Below, one piece after another: positions 37,373 through 49,189 of a stretch of 64,000 nucleotides of DNA. Numbering within the stretch: the first letter of the stretch is position 1; the number at the start of each line of letters is the position of its first letter. Position numbers and translations under genes: made by a program. Source of the stretch: Polytrichum commune (lineage: Eukaryota; Streptophyta; Polytrichopsida; Polytrichales; Polytrichaceae); assembly GCA_950295325.1 (NCBI GenBank), contig OX485808.1, positions 20,170,527 to 20,234,526 on the forward strand, written 5' to 3'. The notes under the pieces were generated by a model. It did no database searches. It saw nothing but the letters and a program-made list of their open reading frames with translations, and was not told where the DNA came from.

Positions 37373-39400
37373 ACTACATGGGTTTACAACTAGTCGCATC
37401 ATTAAGATGGCAAATCTAGAAAAACATCACAACGAACAAAGCAAACTACTTCTAGCCTTGCCGGCCACCATACAACAAAAATTAAAAATATTAAACACCA
37501 TCATCAAACTAAGAACAACCTACGCACACTACAAAATTCTCCAAATGGGATACAAGGAAAATTAATAGAATCTTGAGTAAATCTACCAAAAACATATGCA
37601 AAATCCCAACCAACACAACCAACATACTAACACACATGAATGCCAAAGACTTTGGAATCAACACAACATCTATCCTACCAAACTTGCAAAGGCAAACAAC
37701 TCATCCAAGCCCTCAATCGCCAAGGCCAACTAGGAAAAGTATACCAAGGACTCACCAAATACATCGTTACCAAATATGGTAGTTCCTACAACCTCGCAAA
37801 ACTTACTTACCAAGCATGTGCTAGATCCCTTATAGCATTGACATTCATTCTTCTAGAAAAAAGAGTACGAAGTCCACATCAACATAAATGTAACCACTTT
37901 CCCAATACAACAAACACAACTAGAGGCCAAATGGTTCATTAATCCAAACTACAAATGACTACCCCAAGAAGAAAAGTCCCACACATGAAACTACCTCAAT
38001 AAATTATTCCATTATAGCATCACCAAATTGAACCAGATCCAAAACCCATACAGTGCAATAATCATTTCCTCAACATAATTCAAACACAAATACCAAAACC
38101 TCCCACAAACAATTAAAAGCGCCCTCCATCAAGCCAACAAAATCTTCCCTTCACAACACCCACAAACAACAAACCTAGCCTAACACCATGCTCAAAATCA
38201 AATAACTCATCCCATATAAACTCCCCACTAAGATGCACACCCATAACCAATGGGGAAATGCATCTAAGCCATCACCAGCGGCAAAACTAAGAAAAAGGAA
38301 AAACAAACGGGGACCAACAACCTCTTACCAACAAATCTTCTACATGTGGACCACACCCTCATGCAACATAGTCAAATAGGTTGACGAAAAACACATTCTC
38401 GATACAAAAATCTAACATATGAACGCAACCTCACAAATGTAACTAAATTCCTATGTAACCAACATAACACAACAAAACAAAACAAAATGAATACCCATAC
38501 AACTTCAACATCCCATGATCTCTAGACACAAAATTTGTACAATCACCAATCCAAGCACCACAACTCACCCTTACCATCCACGAATGCAACCATACAAATC
38601 CAACATCACAATGCTCTAATCTTTGACCACACACGAGCATACATAAATACCATAACACCCCCCCCCCACCCCACACAGACACACACATTAGACGCCCAAG
38701 TCAGACAAATTCTCAAATTTTCATCCGCCCAAGACATGGGAAATCACATAAAAACACCTATTTTGGCCACACATCTACACCAACCTGCTGCAAATTGTGC
38801 CAACGTAATGGCAAAAACACCTAGCCACACCTACTCTTCTATACAGTTTGTTTCCCCTTAAAGGACTCAAAATAGCAAGACATAACGTAACTACCCACAA
38901 TCATCAAACCTGCTTAAGTCATGCACACATACGAGACACCTCCCACTCACCAATGTGGGCAACAACAACAATGTGCCTTGAGACAACATCATCCCACCAT
39001 GGACCCTCGCATGCACACGCCACAACACAAAATGTTCCATCCTTGCCAAACTCAAACCATACATCCCGTATATCAAAGGAGCATCCCTCAAACAAATATG
39101 CCCACTACTTCCAACATTGAAACTCTCCATACAAATTATTGAGTTCACGTTCACACACGACCGATACATCATTTAAGCCATTGAGATGAAACAACACAAA
39201 TACAATCCACTAACCAATGCCATTTGAGCACAAGGGTGGATAGTCCATCTACTCAAAGACATCACCGTCGGGGTTCAATGCACCATAAACACAAACATCC
39301 TCAAAGAACTGAAATCCCTACATATCCCCATGCCGTCAATCAAAAAATCCATGAAAAACATACACCAAATAGCAATTACATATACCTCACTTATTTAGTC
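37373..39400 (+). pseudogene. LINE ORF2 C-terminal remnant
   Basis: Broken frames continue after the RT. 37362-37565 and 37640-37942 give Lys/Gln-rich thumb-like sequence. 38785-38830 gives a possible zinc-binding CCKLCQRNG. 39140-39400 reads FTFTHDRY, then AQGWIVHLLKDITVGVQ, with two stops. No RNase H motif was recognised. Confidence 0.55.
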
Positions 39401-39475
39401 ATAAACAAACAATTGGACAACAAACAATTACCCATACCCCCCCCCCCCCTCCCAAGAGGGTAATCTTCCCCCAAC

Positions 39476-40759
39476 AACGCTACTCAACATAGGGCCCACC
39501 TACCGCAAGGTAGGCAATAACTCCACCTTGTACTAAGGGGACTCTTGGGCAAGGTTGGGCCAATGGGTTCAAATTCACGTCGGTGATGATACCGATGTTT
39601 GTTTTTCTTTTCTTTTATGCACCCTCAAAAAGTGTTGCCCTCATTCAATTCTAAATTTCTATGTAAATGTAAACTCAACCCGAAACATCATATTTGAGTA
39701 AGAGGTGGTTAACACCAAGGTCATGCAAAGTGACCACAAAAATTCAACGGTACTCCACATTGTTTAATGTAACGATGTGAACCAAATGCTCACCCCAAAA
39801 CATGTATTGCTACTTTGCAAAACCTCGGTTTAAACCCAAGAGAGACCATCAGAAGGCATGTATTGCTTCGATTTCCAAACCCGACAATGTGAACCACATA
39901 ATCAATCATACATACTTACATATAAAGCTACGAGATTGAAGTTGTCATGGTCTATTGGACTTCCTTCAAGTTTGCCTTGCATAGATACTCAAGAAATGTA
40001 ATCTATGAAACTATAAACACTAGAAACCCGATTCGACTTACCATCAATAGTTGAAGAATGACATAGACCTTGACCTCAATGTAAACGGTGGATAAGAAAC
40101 ACCTCACCCTTGGACATAAACTTCATGCTCATTGTAAACCCATAGTGGGATTCCCGTATGTGATAAGCATGTATACCACTTTAGTACCGAAAATGCTAAT
40201 TTTTGGAGGCAACATGTGAGATTTTGTAGAACTCCCCACTAATCTCGAATCAATGTATCTCAAACATGCTTATATATCACCTATGGCATAAATTAAAGCC
40301 AAGCTTTGAACCCAGTGGTGTACTGCCAAATGTCCCTTGTTCTTTTCTTGGTGTAAACCACTCTTAACTTTTGGGCCCCAAAAAATAAAGAGCATTGTTT
40401 TGTTTGTTGCTGTTGGTTTTTTTCTGTTTTTTTTTTATAAAAGCTACAATTGAAATTAATGACACGAGACCCATTCCTCACTTCAAGTACAGATGGGTGT
40501 TTTTACCAGTGCAGAAACTTGGAGGTTTCAATAAACAATGTCGGTGTTTGGAATATATAAGCCTTTGGTTGAGTCGGTTGTTGCACCGTATGTATATATA
40601 TGTAGCTGGCAATCGTACATACAGAGACTGAAGATGACTGAAAGCAAAATTACGGGCAACCATGGGCCCTCAGGCCAAGAATGAATTATGCCAATTTACA
40701 GTGTACAAACATTTATAGTTTATCCGCAACACTTGAGTTACGTGCAGAAATTGCAACAG
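39476..40759. other. Intergenic, no gene recognised
   Basis: AT-rich. GGGTTCAAATTC near 39568 resembles a tRNA B box but no matching A box is evident. Confidence 0.4.
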
Positions 40760-40762
40760 TAA

Positions 40763-41273
40763 GGGCCACTTCACACACGAGCCAAGAGCCGTGACCATGA
40801 GAGTGTGAGAGCCCGAAAGAAAGTGAGTGTCCAAAGGCCGTCCCAAGGCACCTCCAAAACCGTGCATGCAGTGTGGTCACGGACCCTCAAGTGTATTGTG
40901 AAGTCATATGTGACCGGGCCCTCAACCAAATGCTATTTCAATGATTTTTCTATTTGTGGGGGTCTTCGCGCATAATAAAATAGAATAAATCAACGGTTGT
41001 GAGCGTTCGGAGTGTCACGGTCTCCAGGTTTTGGGTTAGGCCTACCTCCAAGAGTTGGTTTTTGAATATAGTCCAAGTGACCATGAAACATGACTCGTTC
41101 AATGCCATGTAGGAATCCATGTAGACTTTACATCCATCTTGCATTCACTTATATACTCCGTTGGTCCCTCAAGTGTAGTGTGAACCGAACTTGGACCCGC
41201 TCCGCCTTTTCCACCAATGAGAGTGCTTGAAGGCAATGGTCACGGGCTCTTAATCTCATGTGTGAAGTGGCCC
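40763..41273. mobile_element. Tourist-like MITE, 511 bases (inverted relative of 10708-11206)
   Basis: Perfect inverted ends GGGCCACTTCACACA flanked by TAA on both sides (40760-40762, 41274-41276). It aligns in reverse orientation along its length with the element at 10708, including TCATATGTGACCGGG and ATCAACGGTTG blocks. Non-coding. Confidence 0.88.
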
Positions 41274-41640
41274 TAAGGGTGGGTATACATTAGGGGTCCG
41301 GGTCAAGAAATTTGGGGATCCAAAGCACTTGATAAGTGAAATGGACTTCACTTTTGGACTCAAGGTGGGCTTCAGCTTGAAGATTGGTTTACCATAGAGG
41401 GCTCCTTATTCCAACACAAATTAATTAAATTTTCCCTCAAAATAGGTCATGTGTCAAGCTCACATTCACCAAGATTGACTTAAATCCCATGTGGAAACTA
41501 CATTCCGGCACATGTAAAGATGAAATAAGAAGCCCTTTATGGTATTAAAATAAATGGGTACTTTCTCGACTGTGGATCAACAAGTTCGACAAGAAAATGG
41601 CATCACATTCACCCCTAACTTCTCAAGCCTTTGAAAGTGT
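41274..41640. repeat. Dispersed repeat, relative of 21645-21830
   Basis: 41398-41580 shares GGCTCYTTATTCCAA, CATGTGTCA and CATRTAAAGATGARATA blocks with 21645-21830 in the same orientation. Confidence 0.55.
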
Positions 41641-42450
41641 TGTTTTGAATGCATTTCACTTGATGTTGGTTGTGGAATCACCATCGATGAGTTTTGAGGT
41701 TAAAATGGAATTTATTTGTATGATCTTGAAACATGGGAGATGAGCTAGTTTAAGTAAAAGGGGGGGGGGGGGGACGGAAATGGGCATGAATAACCCTCAA
41801 ATTTCCTAAAATTACAACAATTGAAGGAAGCAATGCACAAGAAAGTGTTGTGTTTTATCCTCAAAAGAAGACCTTTGACCCATCAAATTCGCCTTGAAAG
41901 TGAGTTGAATGCTTTTGTGATCCACTAGATGGGAACAACTCGATAGTCGAACACCTCCACAAATTCTCATGCCAAAATGTGCAAACCACATTAGGCTGGA
42001 GTACGTAAATTGTCCCATATTTTAAAACACGTACATGCAAGGAATTCCTTAAAATCAAAGAATATCCAAATATCAAATTGAACAGTTGAAGCGAGCACAA
42101 AGGTTGTTTTTACATAAACACCAAAAATCATTTCAATTTTACCAAATATAAACATCTTCAACTGTTCATGTAAAGTTTGCATTGAAGTCGCAATTCTTGA
42201 TTGGAGTCCACATCCTCACATGAGCTCCAAATACAACAACAAAAAATACGACCACTTCCTACTTTGACACAAAAAAAAAATCACATGTTCTAATCATCTC
42301 CAAATTGCATGGGTGGATATCCATGTTGACTTGATGTTTATGATTATTTTGATTGCGGATGAATGAGTTAGGTGAGGTTAACATAAGGGGAAAAAATCAT
42401 CCATAAATCAAGATTGAGTAGATTGAGTAGATTGGGGAGTTGGGGAGTTG
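41641..42450 (-). repeat. Dispersed repeat R2, inverted copy
   Basis: Reverse-complement relative of 4650-5460, including matched positions of the G/C homopolymer (41760-41773 against 5327-5342). Shared blocks include CCAAAATGTGCAAACCAC and TTTGTGATCCACTAG. Minus-strand ORFs here are repeat-derived. Confidence 0.75.
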
Positions 42451-43889
42451 GGGGTTAATAACATTTTTTTATTATTTTTTCATGCTGTGGACATGGATCT
42501 TAGTATAAACTCCTGAGTCCAAAAGTTTGCTCACAACCAATAAGAGTGCTTGTCTTTGGAGTTATTTATGGGTCTTGGACCCTAGTGTAAAGAAACCCTA
42601 AGTTTTTGGGACGTCAAACCTCATTATTCCAGATGTGTTGTTACCTAGTTGTAAATTTTGAAAGTCAGAGGAAGAAATCTTAGTAAATCTCTTAAGCTTA
42701 TGTTTAGCATTGCATATGGGTATCTCATACCATTTTAAGATGCCCCCCCCCCAATACAACTCCCAAAAGCATGTGCTTTAACCCGTAAACACTTTTAGCA
42801 TGTTCATATTGATTGTGTATACTTTCTTAAGATATGAAATTTTCATCAAAAAAAATTCCAAGCTATTTGGTGTCCAAGTGTCAAAAAGAATAACATTGTC
42901 AAACCACAAGCTATCGCCATTTACCAAAAAGTCACGTCACAATCTACATGACAACATCCATTAGTATGCTCAATATTTATCTTCCTCTTGCATACTAAAC
43001 TACGAACACATGACACTTGGCATTAGTACAGTCGATATTGTCTTTCTCTTGCACATTAAAATGTAAATCTTATCATTTTGAAAACTCCAACATGCTACGT
43101 TACATATCACATTGTTAAAAAACCATTCACTTCAAAAAATCACTTTCATTGAGAAATAGTTTCATGTTGACAATCAATGGACATGACATTTCTAGGCCTT
43201 TGCATGACTAGTTTAGATCCTTCACAAACAATGTATGTGATACCAAATGCCCATAAACAACGCAGTGTTTCCATTCTTTGAGGATAATTGTCACTTTCCA
43301 AACACCTCAAAGTTATTATTATTACTATTATTAGGTAATTCGTTAATCGTTAGAACTTGTCAACATTGTCCAACCAATTGTTTTCTTTCTTTCTTCGGGT
43401 GAGGCAGGAAGAGGAGGTGCAGAAACCCAACAACTTCTTTTGCACCTTGCCCCCCCCCCCCAAAAAAAAACGTAGATGGTTTATGCTTCATTTGGATCCA
43501 ATTAAGCGCAACAAGGTGACGCCATCAAGCAACAAACGCAGTGGATGAGTGGTGGCAGGAACGGTGGAGATCTTACATTGGCCAAATCCGACGGTCGAGA
43601 ATGCACATGCAACGTGGCCTCACCAGAAGCCATAAGTTGCTTTCATCGCCCATAGACTTCTTCTAGATAAGCATTTCTCCGGAACAAAGCATAAGCACCA
43701 CCCTAAGCAGGCTGGGATGGGCTACTTCTTGATGCGTGAAGTGAAGCTCTATATTCAACACACGTTCTTTGGTTATAGCGGCTGAGAACGTTGACCTTTT
43801 GTAGATTTCAGTTATATCTAAGGATGGAGAGATAACGCTGAAAATTGATATGGTAATGTATGTGGGCCTCTCTAATTTTACAACAAGAA
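42451..43889. other. Intergenic, no gene seen
   Basis: C tract followed by an A tract near 43450-43470. Short ORFs only. Confidence 0.45.
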
Positions 43890-44430
43890 CTACACCATTT
43901 ATGGTATTTAGTGTCACGTGCACTATTTGCAAAGTGCCTAAACTAGATGCTCATAGGTCTGACATTGTGACATCTGGTAATTGTTAACATGATACTATTC
44001 GTCAATGTAAGTAATTTTTTCAAGTGAATATTTATTTACATTATGATATTTAGCATAGCACATCGGGATATTTGAGACGATAGTTTTCATTTCAATATGC
44101 AAGGCGGAGATATTATTGAGCATGTTGATAGCAAGTGTCGCGTGTTTATATTTTAGTATCCAAGAGAAAGATGTTCTTGAGCATACTAATGCCAAGTGTC
44201 ATTTGTGTACACCTTAGTTAACTTGTAGAGTATTGTGTAACATGGACATTCACCTTGTAAACATACTCATGCCAAGATATTAGTAAGCACAATTGAACAC
44301 CAAGTTTCATGAGGTGACACTAATGGCGAAGTTGTCAATCTTTGAAATAACCTAGCATACGCCTCAAAATAGAGTAAGTGACACTATTCCACATGCGACA
44401 CTAAATACCCAAAATGGTGAACTATTGTAG
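43890..44430. mobile_element. CTACA-ended MITE, about 541 bases
   Basis: The left CTACACCATTTATGGTATTT and the inverted right end (CTACAATAGTTCACCATTTT, then GGGTATTTAGTGTC) share about 30 bases, with a short extra segment in the right end. The interior has repeated GCCAAGTGTC / GAGCAT phrases. Confidence 0.65.
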
Positions 44431-44545
44431 GAATTTCTCTTTATTCTACATTTCATACCAATCTCAAATCAATGTCACACATTGACAATGCTAAGTGGTG
44501 TCATGCCTTGGGCATAAACTATAGTTCTACATCTTTAGATGTCAA

Positions 44546-44668
44546 CTACACTAAATAGTCTTATTAGTGTGGGCCACAATAAGTTGATTTGCATAAGGTG
44601 ATTATTATGGGTTGCATTAATTTCCAACCCATTGTGTAACTCCAAATAGTAAGCGATACTTAGTGTAG
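44546..44668. mobile_element. Short CTACA-ended MITE, 123 bases, 6-bp flanking repeat
   Basis: The left end CTACACTAAATAGTCTTATT and the inverted right end CTACACTAAGTATCGCTTAC form imperfect ends. Both sides are flanked by TGTCAA (44540-44545 and 44669-44674), a possible target duplication. The interior GTGTGGGCCACA links it to the element at 19889. Confidence 0.65.
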
Positions 44669-44802
44669 TGTCAACACGGCATCATGTGACATAAAAGCAT
44701 GTTCGTCGGTTTTCCATTCAACGTCCTGCAACATAACAATGTCAGGTTTAGCTCGCGAGGTGGACCCACACGTCAAGCTTATCCGCTATTGTACCATTGG
44801 TG

Positions 44803-45079
44803 GGGCCCGGAAAGCCCTCCCGGGCCATAATAGCTTGGTATATTGTGGTCTAGCTTTCAACTCCTTTATAAGAGAATCGACTATCAATACCTCCCAATCT
44901 TTGACCAAGTAGAATCTTGGCTTCAGCTATTTAAGGGTGGAGCCTTTGTGCATTGTAAAATATTAGTTTTGATCATGGGACCCATAGCTTATGAAGCTCA
45001 TATAGAGTGAATGTGTGAGACGTATAGTGAGACCACTCCCCTCCAAAATAATGTTACCCAATTTAGCACCCCTTGTGTT
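44803..45079 (-). repeat. Dispersed repeat R4, inverted copy
   Basis: Reverse-complement relative of 14150-14427; see that entry for shared blocks. Confidence 0.7.
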
Positions 45080-46882
45080 AGCGTTTCGTGTACAACGTGT
45101 GAACATGCCCTAAAATATTATTCAACCTATGAGGCTTGTCCTATTCCTAAATACATCAAATTAAAGTGCATCATCTCCTCTCCTTCCACTTCAAATTCAA
45201 GGTGAAATAAACTCAAGACTCTACATCATGCATTTTTATTTTGAGTTTTCAATGCATCTCACTCATATCACTTCCAAGAGAGAGTGAACATCCTCACCCC
45301 GCTTAGGGTGAGTTTCCATGTAGGCCGTTCGCCTTCTAAATTCTAGATAACAATGAGTCGGAGGTGTTCTCATGTAGATAAGCACAACCACCTACCAACC
45401 ATATTTTCATGGCCTACTAGAATGTGGAGGGCCGTGGCCATGGCCGCTAGACTTCCATGCGCCCACTAAAGCATTTTTTAACCTACAAGTGCCGGTCATT
45501 GAAGGTTTGAAGACTGGATTTAAGAAGAGGAGGAGCTTAGTAAGTGGATTTGGATAGAGAAAACGAGAAGTAGCTGGTTGACACATACAAACCCTACTCC
45601 ACCAAATCCCATCTACATTTGGACAAGTTTGTCCTTATTCCCACTACAGGGAAACTCACCCTTAATAATGTGACATGGCTATTTAAGAATGATGTGAAAT
45701 GTTGTGTAGATAGTGATAAAAACGCGTGTAGAAGCGATGGTGAAAGGGACACGACAATGTAAGTCCTCAAGAGGATACGGCCGCGTGATATCTATTCCCC
45801 AACTACCATTTGGTGACTCGACAATGAAACCAAGTCTGACCCTTAAAGAGTTACTGGATATAATAACAATAACTATAACAATAATAATAATAATCATTCG
45901 ATGGTTCCTCGAATCACAATCATCAGATCATCGCCCAAGAATGCATTGTGGGGAAGAGGGGGCCGAGCACCTGCATTTCCTTTGCTTTTCTTCACTCCGG
46001 AAGATACACTATCCACTTGGACTCCCAACCTTAGCACTCCCAACTTTCAAACTCCTTCTTTGCACTCGCTTATGAAGCCGTGTTTGTTTACACAAGTGAC
46101 AACAACAACAAGTTGTGCGAGAATTTTATTTTGGATGTCGCATGGTCATATGCCCTTGGAGGAGAAACATCCATAGCACAATTTAAAATGTTGGTTGTAG
46201 GACATAATGTAAAGTGGACGTAGACTAAACGAGAGGGAGGGTAGGTTTTTTAGAATGAAGTTATGAAAACTCATAGTTTTGATTCCAATAAAAGATACTA
46301 TCTCAAAATTGGGTGCTCGTCGCATGGGCAAAGTTTGGAGTCAAATGATGTAATTTTTCCTTCTATTAGAAAAAAAAATCACAATTTTTGGTCCAATTTA
46401 TGACATTTTCGGAGTTAAATCCCCCTTGCTCGAGGTAGACGAGGTTAATGTGGACACCTCACGCCCTACATAGTCATCTAACCGATAAATTCATGCATTA
46501 GAAGCTTGAGTAGGTTAGCAGTTGTGAACGAGGACCCATAATTTTTGAAATCGTTGAAATCAAAGTTGAGGAAGGTGCCGATCTACGATCTGGAATCAAA
46601 GATTTTCTACTTCCAAATATGGTGTTATGGGGGGGGGGACTCTCCCATCATTTAGTGTTATGTAAGGGGATGACATCACTAACATATTTTACATGGGTCG
46701 TTTGCCAATGAAAACCAAGTTTAATGTCAATATAGATTGTCTCATGTCTCTAAAATGTCACTGGTAAGATAAATTGTTGCCAAATTGATTTTTCATTATA
46801 GAACATCCACAACCAAGTTGGTCAACACCTCACAATCACCTGACACCTCCTAATATGCCCAACTCATCCACAAAAATCATTT
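45080..46882. other. Intergenic, no gene recognised
   Basis: An AAT/ATAACA microsatellite lies at about 45860-45893 and a G tract near 46630-46639. The 120-codon frame at 45713-46075 spans the microsatellite and shows no domain. Confidence 0.4.
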
Positions 46883-46883
46883 G

Positions 46884-46950
46884 TGTTAGGGCTCAGTGGG
46901 TAGCACTCTTAACTATGGAGGATGATGGGAGTGGTTTGATTTCTAAGAAG
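46884..46950 (+). repeat. tRNA-like SINE head (candidate)
   Basis: GGGCTCAGTGGGTAGCACTC resembles a Pol III A box (D arm), and GTGGTTTGATTTC, about 42 bases downstream, resembles a B box (T arm). The spacing matches tRNA. The stems are poor, so it is not a functional tRNA; a tRNA-derived SINE relic is the likely reading. Confidence 0.4.
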
Positions 46951-48730
46951 GTGACCAAATACCAACCAAGGTGGTGGCTAAATCAACATGTATTGCTCAT
47001 CCACTGAATCAAGACAGTTGCATTGCCGATTACGAGCCAACACAAGATGTCGATTGAGGAAGCTAACCAAAATAGCCTTGTCTACCTTACTCCCAAATGG
47101 GCATCACTATCATCAAAAGAATTATTTCACAAATGTTAAACACTGTCACCAAGACTCGTGCCATGTGTTGGCATGTATTTCCAAGTGGCAAATTTGGATG
47201 ATTATCTCAAAGGATTTGCATGTTTTATCATCCTTCAATGCATGGATACTTTGTAAGAACAAACACAATGTCATCTTAAAAGGAATACACGAATGATAAA
47301 AGAGCTAACAAAGGGTTTGAAATAACTGAAATTTACATGTTTTCATCATCAATAAGCAATGTACAGTAGTTGATGCATTGTAGAACATTGGACATGACCA
47401 TTGGCAAAATGATCTTATGTAGCTTGCAATATATATGTATTTTTTTCATTTCTCTTGGTGATCGTTTTTCTTTTCTTGGGAGGAGGGGGGGGGGGGGTGT
47501 TTGTTAAGATAATCTATTAGGATAATCTCACTGCAAAATTCAAGTGATCACCTACACTAATCATTTTAAGACATGTAGGATTCCATGTCACAAAAGCCAA
47601 AGACATAACCATGCTCGAGCTTCGTCAAAAAGATGAATCCATCCATTGGGGAAGTGGAATGGAGTGTGCTATGTTACAACCAAGAACAAGTTCCCATTTG
47701 TGCTAATATGACTCCAAAAAAGCGGTTAGGCTATAGTTTCGCGGTGTCCAATCACATTGTCCATTCATTAAGAAGGTAGAAATGAGTGAGCTACCGATTC
47801 CACACCCAAAAACAAATTTCCACTCGTAGTTGACATGACTCAAAAAAACGGCAAGATTTAGAGTTCCATGGTGTTTAGGTCAATCCATGCATCCAACATG
47901 AAGGTGGAAAGGCACTCAAATCCCCCCCCCCCCCCAATAACATCAAGAACAAATTCCCATTCGTAGCACCTCACCTCACATTCAATCACAAAGATGATGG
48001 ATGAATTAGTTACCTACTTAGACGCCCCCATGAAGCCCGCACCGACGATTCTCCACCACCATGACGGAGATAGGGAATTGGTGCATACGAGCATGTCTCT
48101 CATCCATCCGATATGAAACCTCAACCCCCTACATAGATGTTGCTATATCATCTTAAATGATCACGGTTTGTACTAATTTAGGGTCTTTGAAGCTAATTCC
48201 AACATCAAATCAATCCAAAACAATAATGCTTGAGATGCACATTATTTTAGGGCTTTTACATTGGATGAACGAGATGGACGTTCACATGTAATAAGGCGAA
48301 GGGTCTTAAATGGACACTTTTATCTCGGAACCCACTTCTTGCGGGCTATGAAATAAGCAATTAGTGTGAGATGATTAGCAAGTCCAAGTTGTGCCCGCAT
48401 CCACTGTCCTTGTAATTTTCAAAGCTTGTATGAATATTATGTTCATTATCAAAGTGAAGCTTCTACGAGTGAATAGATGATCACATGGGTCTCCCCCAAC
48501 CATGTGAACAATTGAATCTAAAATGGTTGACAAAAGTCAAACACGTGGTCCGATCTCTTTTTCAACACATGTCTTTTTGGTGTTTGTTCTTGAATTTACA
48601 CCCGAGCAAACATCACACGAATAATATAGGTGTCCATTTCAGGTCGAGAGCCAAATTAGACACATCTATCTTACTCTCCCCCCTCTCACCACCACAACCA
48701 TGACCGCCAGGAAGGGGAGGCGACATGCAT
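46951..48730. other. Intergenic and diverged repeats, no gene
   Basis: A G tract lies near 47485-47498 and a C tract near 47922-47935. 48150-48275 and 48340-48610 are relatives of repeats at 20.9 and 24.2-24.5 kb. Confidence 0.45.
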
Positions 48731-49084
48731 TCCAAAACGCCGGTTTCGAAACAGAGTATGGTGAATGCATGTAAAAGAAGTCAACCTCGACACGTGCCTA
48801 ATGTTGAGGAATAAGGTTTCAAGTTTGGTCATTTTTTTGGGAGATGGGATTGGGGGGGGGGGGTTCAAACCGTTCGTTTCCAACTTCGATTGGAAATGGA
48901 GGTTTGAATTGAAAGCCTTACAAAACCGTTGTCTTGAATCAGAGTTGAGAAATAGGCACACGTACACCCAATAAAAGAGGGACCAACGTTGAAACCAAGC
49001 TCCTCGAAATCAGGCACCGGTCAAGGTCGAATTTCCTTTTTACCTTCGCTTACCCAACTCCGTTTTGAAACCGGCGTTTGGGAA
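48731..49084. mobile_element. TIR element just upstream of the SPL leader, about 354 bases
   Basis: The left end TTCCAAAACGCCGGTTTC and the inverted right end TTCCCAAACGCCGGTTTC extend to about 30 matched bases. A 13-base G tract lies inside near 48854. No clear flanking duplication. Ends about 110 bases before the CAG/GA-rich SPL leader. Confidence 0.75.
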
Positions 49085-49189
49085 CGTGGGTCGTCGGCCT
49101 CCACATGAGACCGTAACCCAAGGTTAACATAAACATCAACCTAGGGTTAAGTTAATACTTGGTACACACCCTTATTAAATTCCCACCAC

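Larger units (their letters stand above)
34741..39475 (+). mobile_element. Decayed LINE (non-LTR) retrotransposon
   Basis: G-poor, A/C-rich block in which readable retrotransposon protein appears in order on the + strand. An endonuclease-like segment lies at about 36040-36500 (SRGGLLTVIHK, then RDFNIDI). Reverse transcriptase follows at about 36590-37300. A downstream region reads GKQLIQALNRQGQLGKVYQG-like at about 37690-37780. A C-terminal part at about 38770-39400 has CCKLCQRNG, FTFTHDR and AQGW-VH segments. Many stops and frame changes show it is dead. The 5' part (34.75-36.0 kb) has frames up to 185 codons but no recognised ORF1 domain. The ends are placed by composition and are approximate; no target duplication was identified. 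The LINE clade is not assigned. Confidence 0.82.

Noticed and set aside
39480-39600. tRNA gene or SINE at GGGTTCAAATTC
   Set aside because: B-box-like sequence only; no A box at the right spacing and no cloverleaf.
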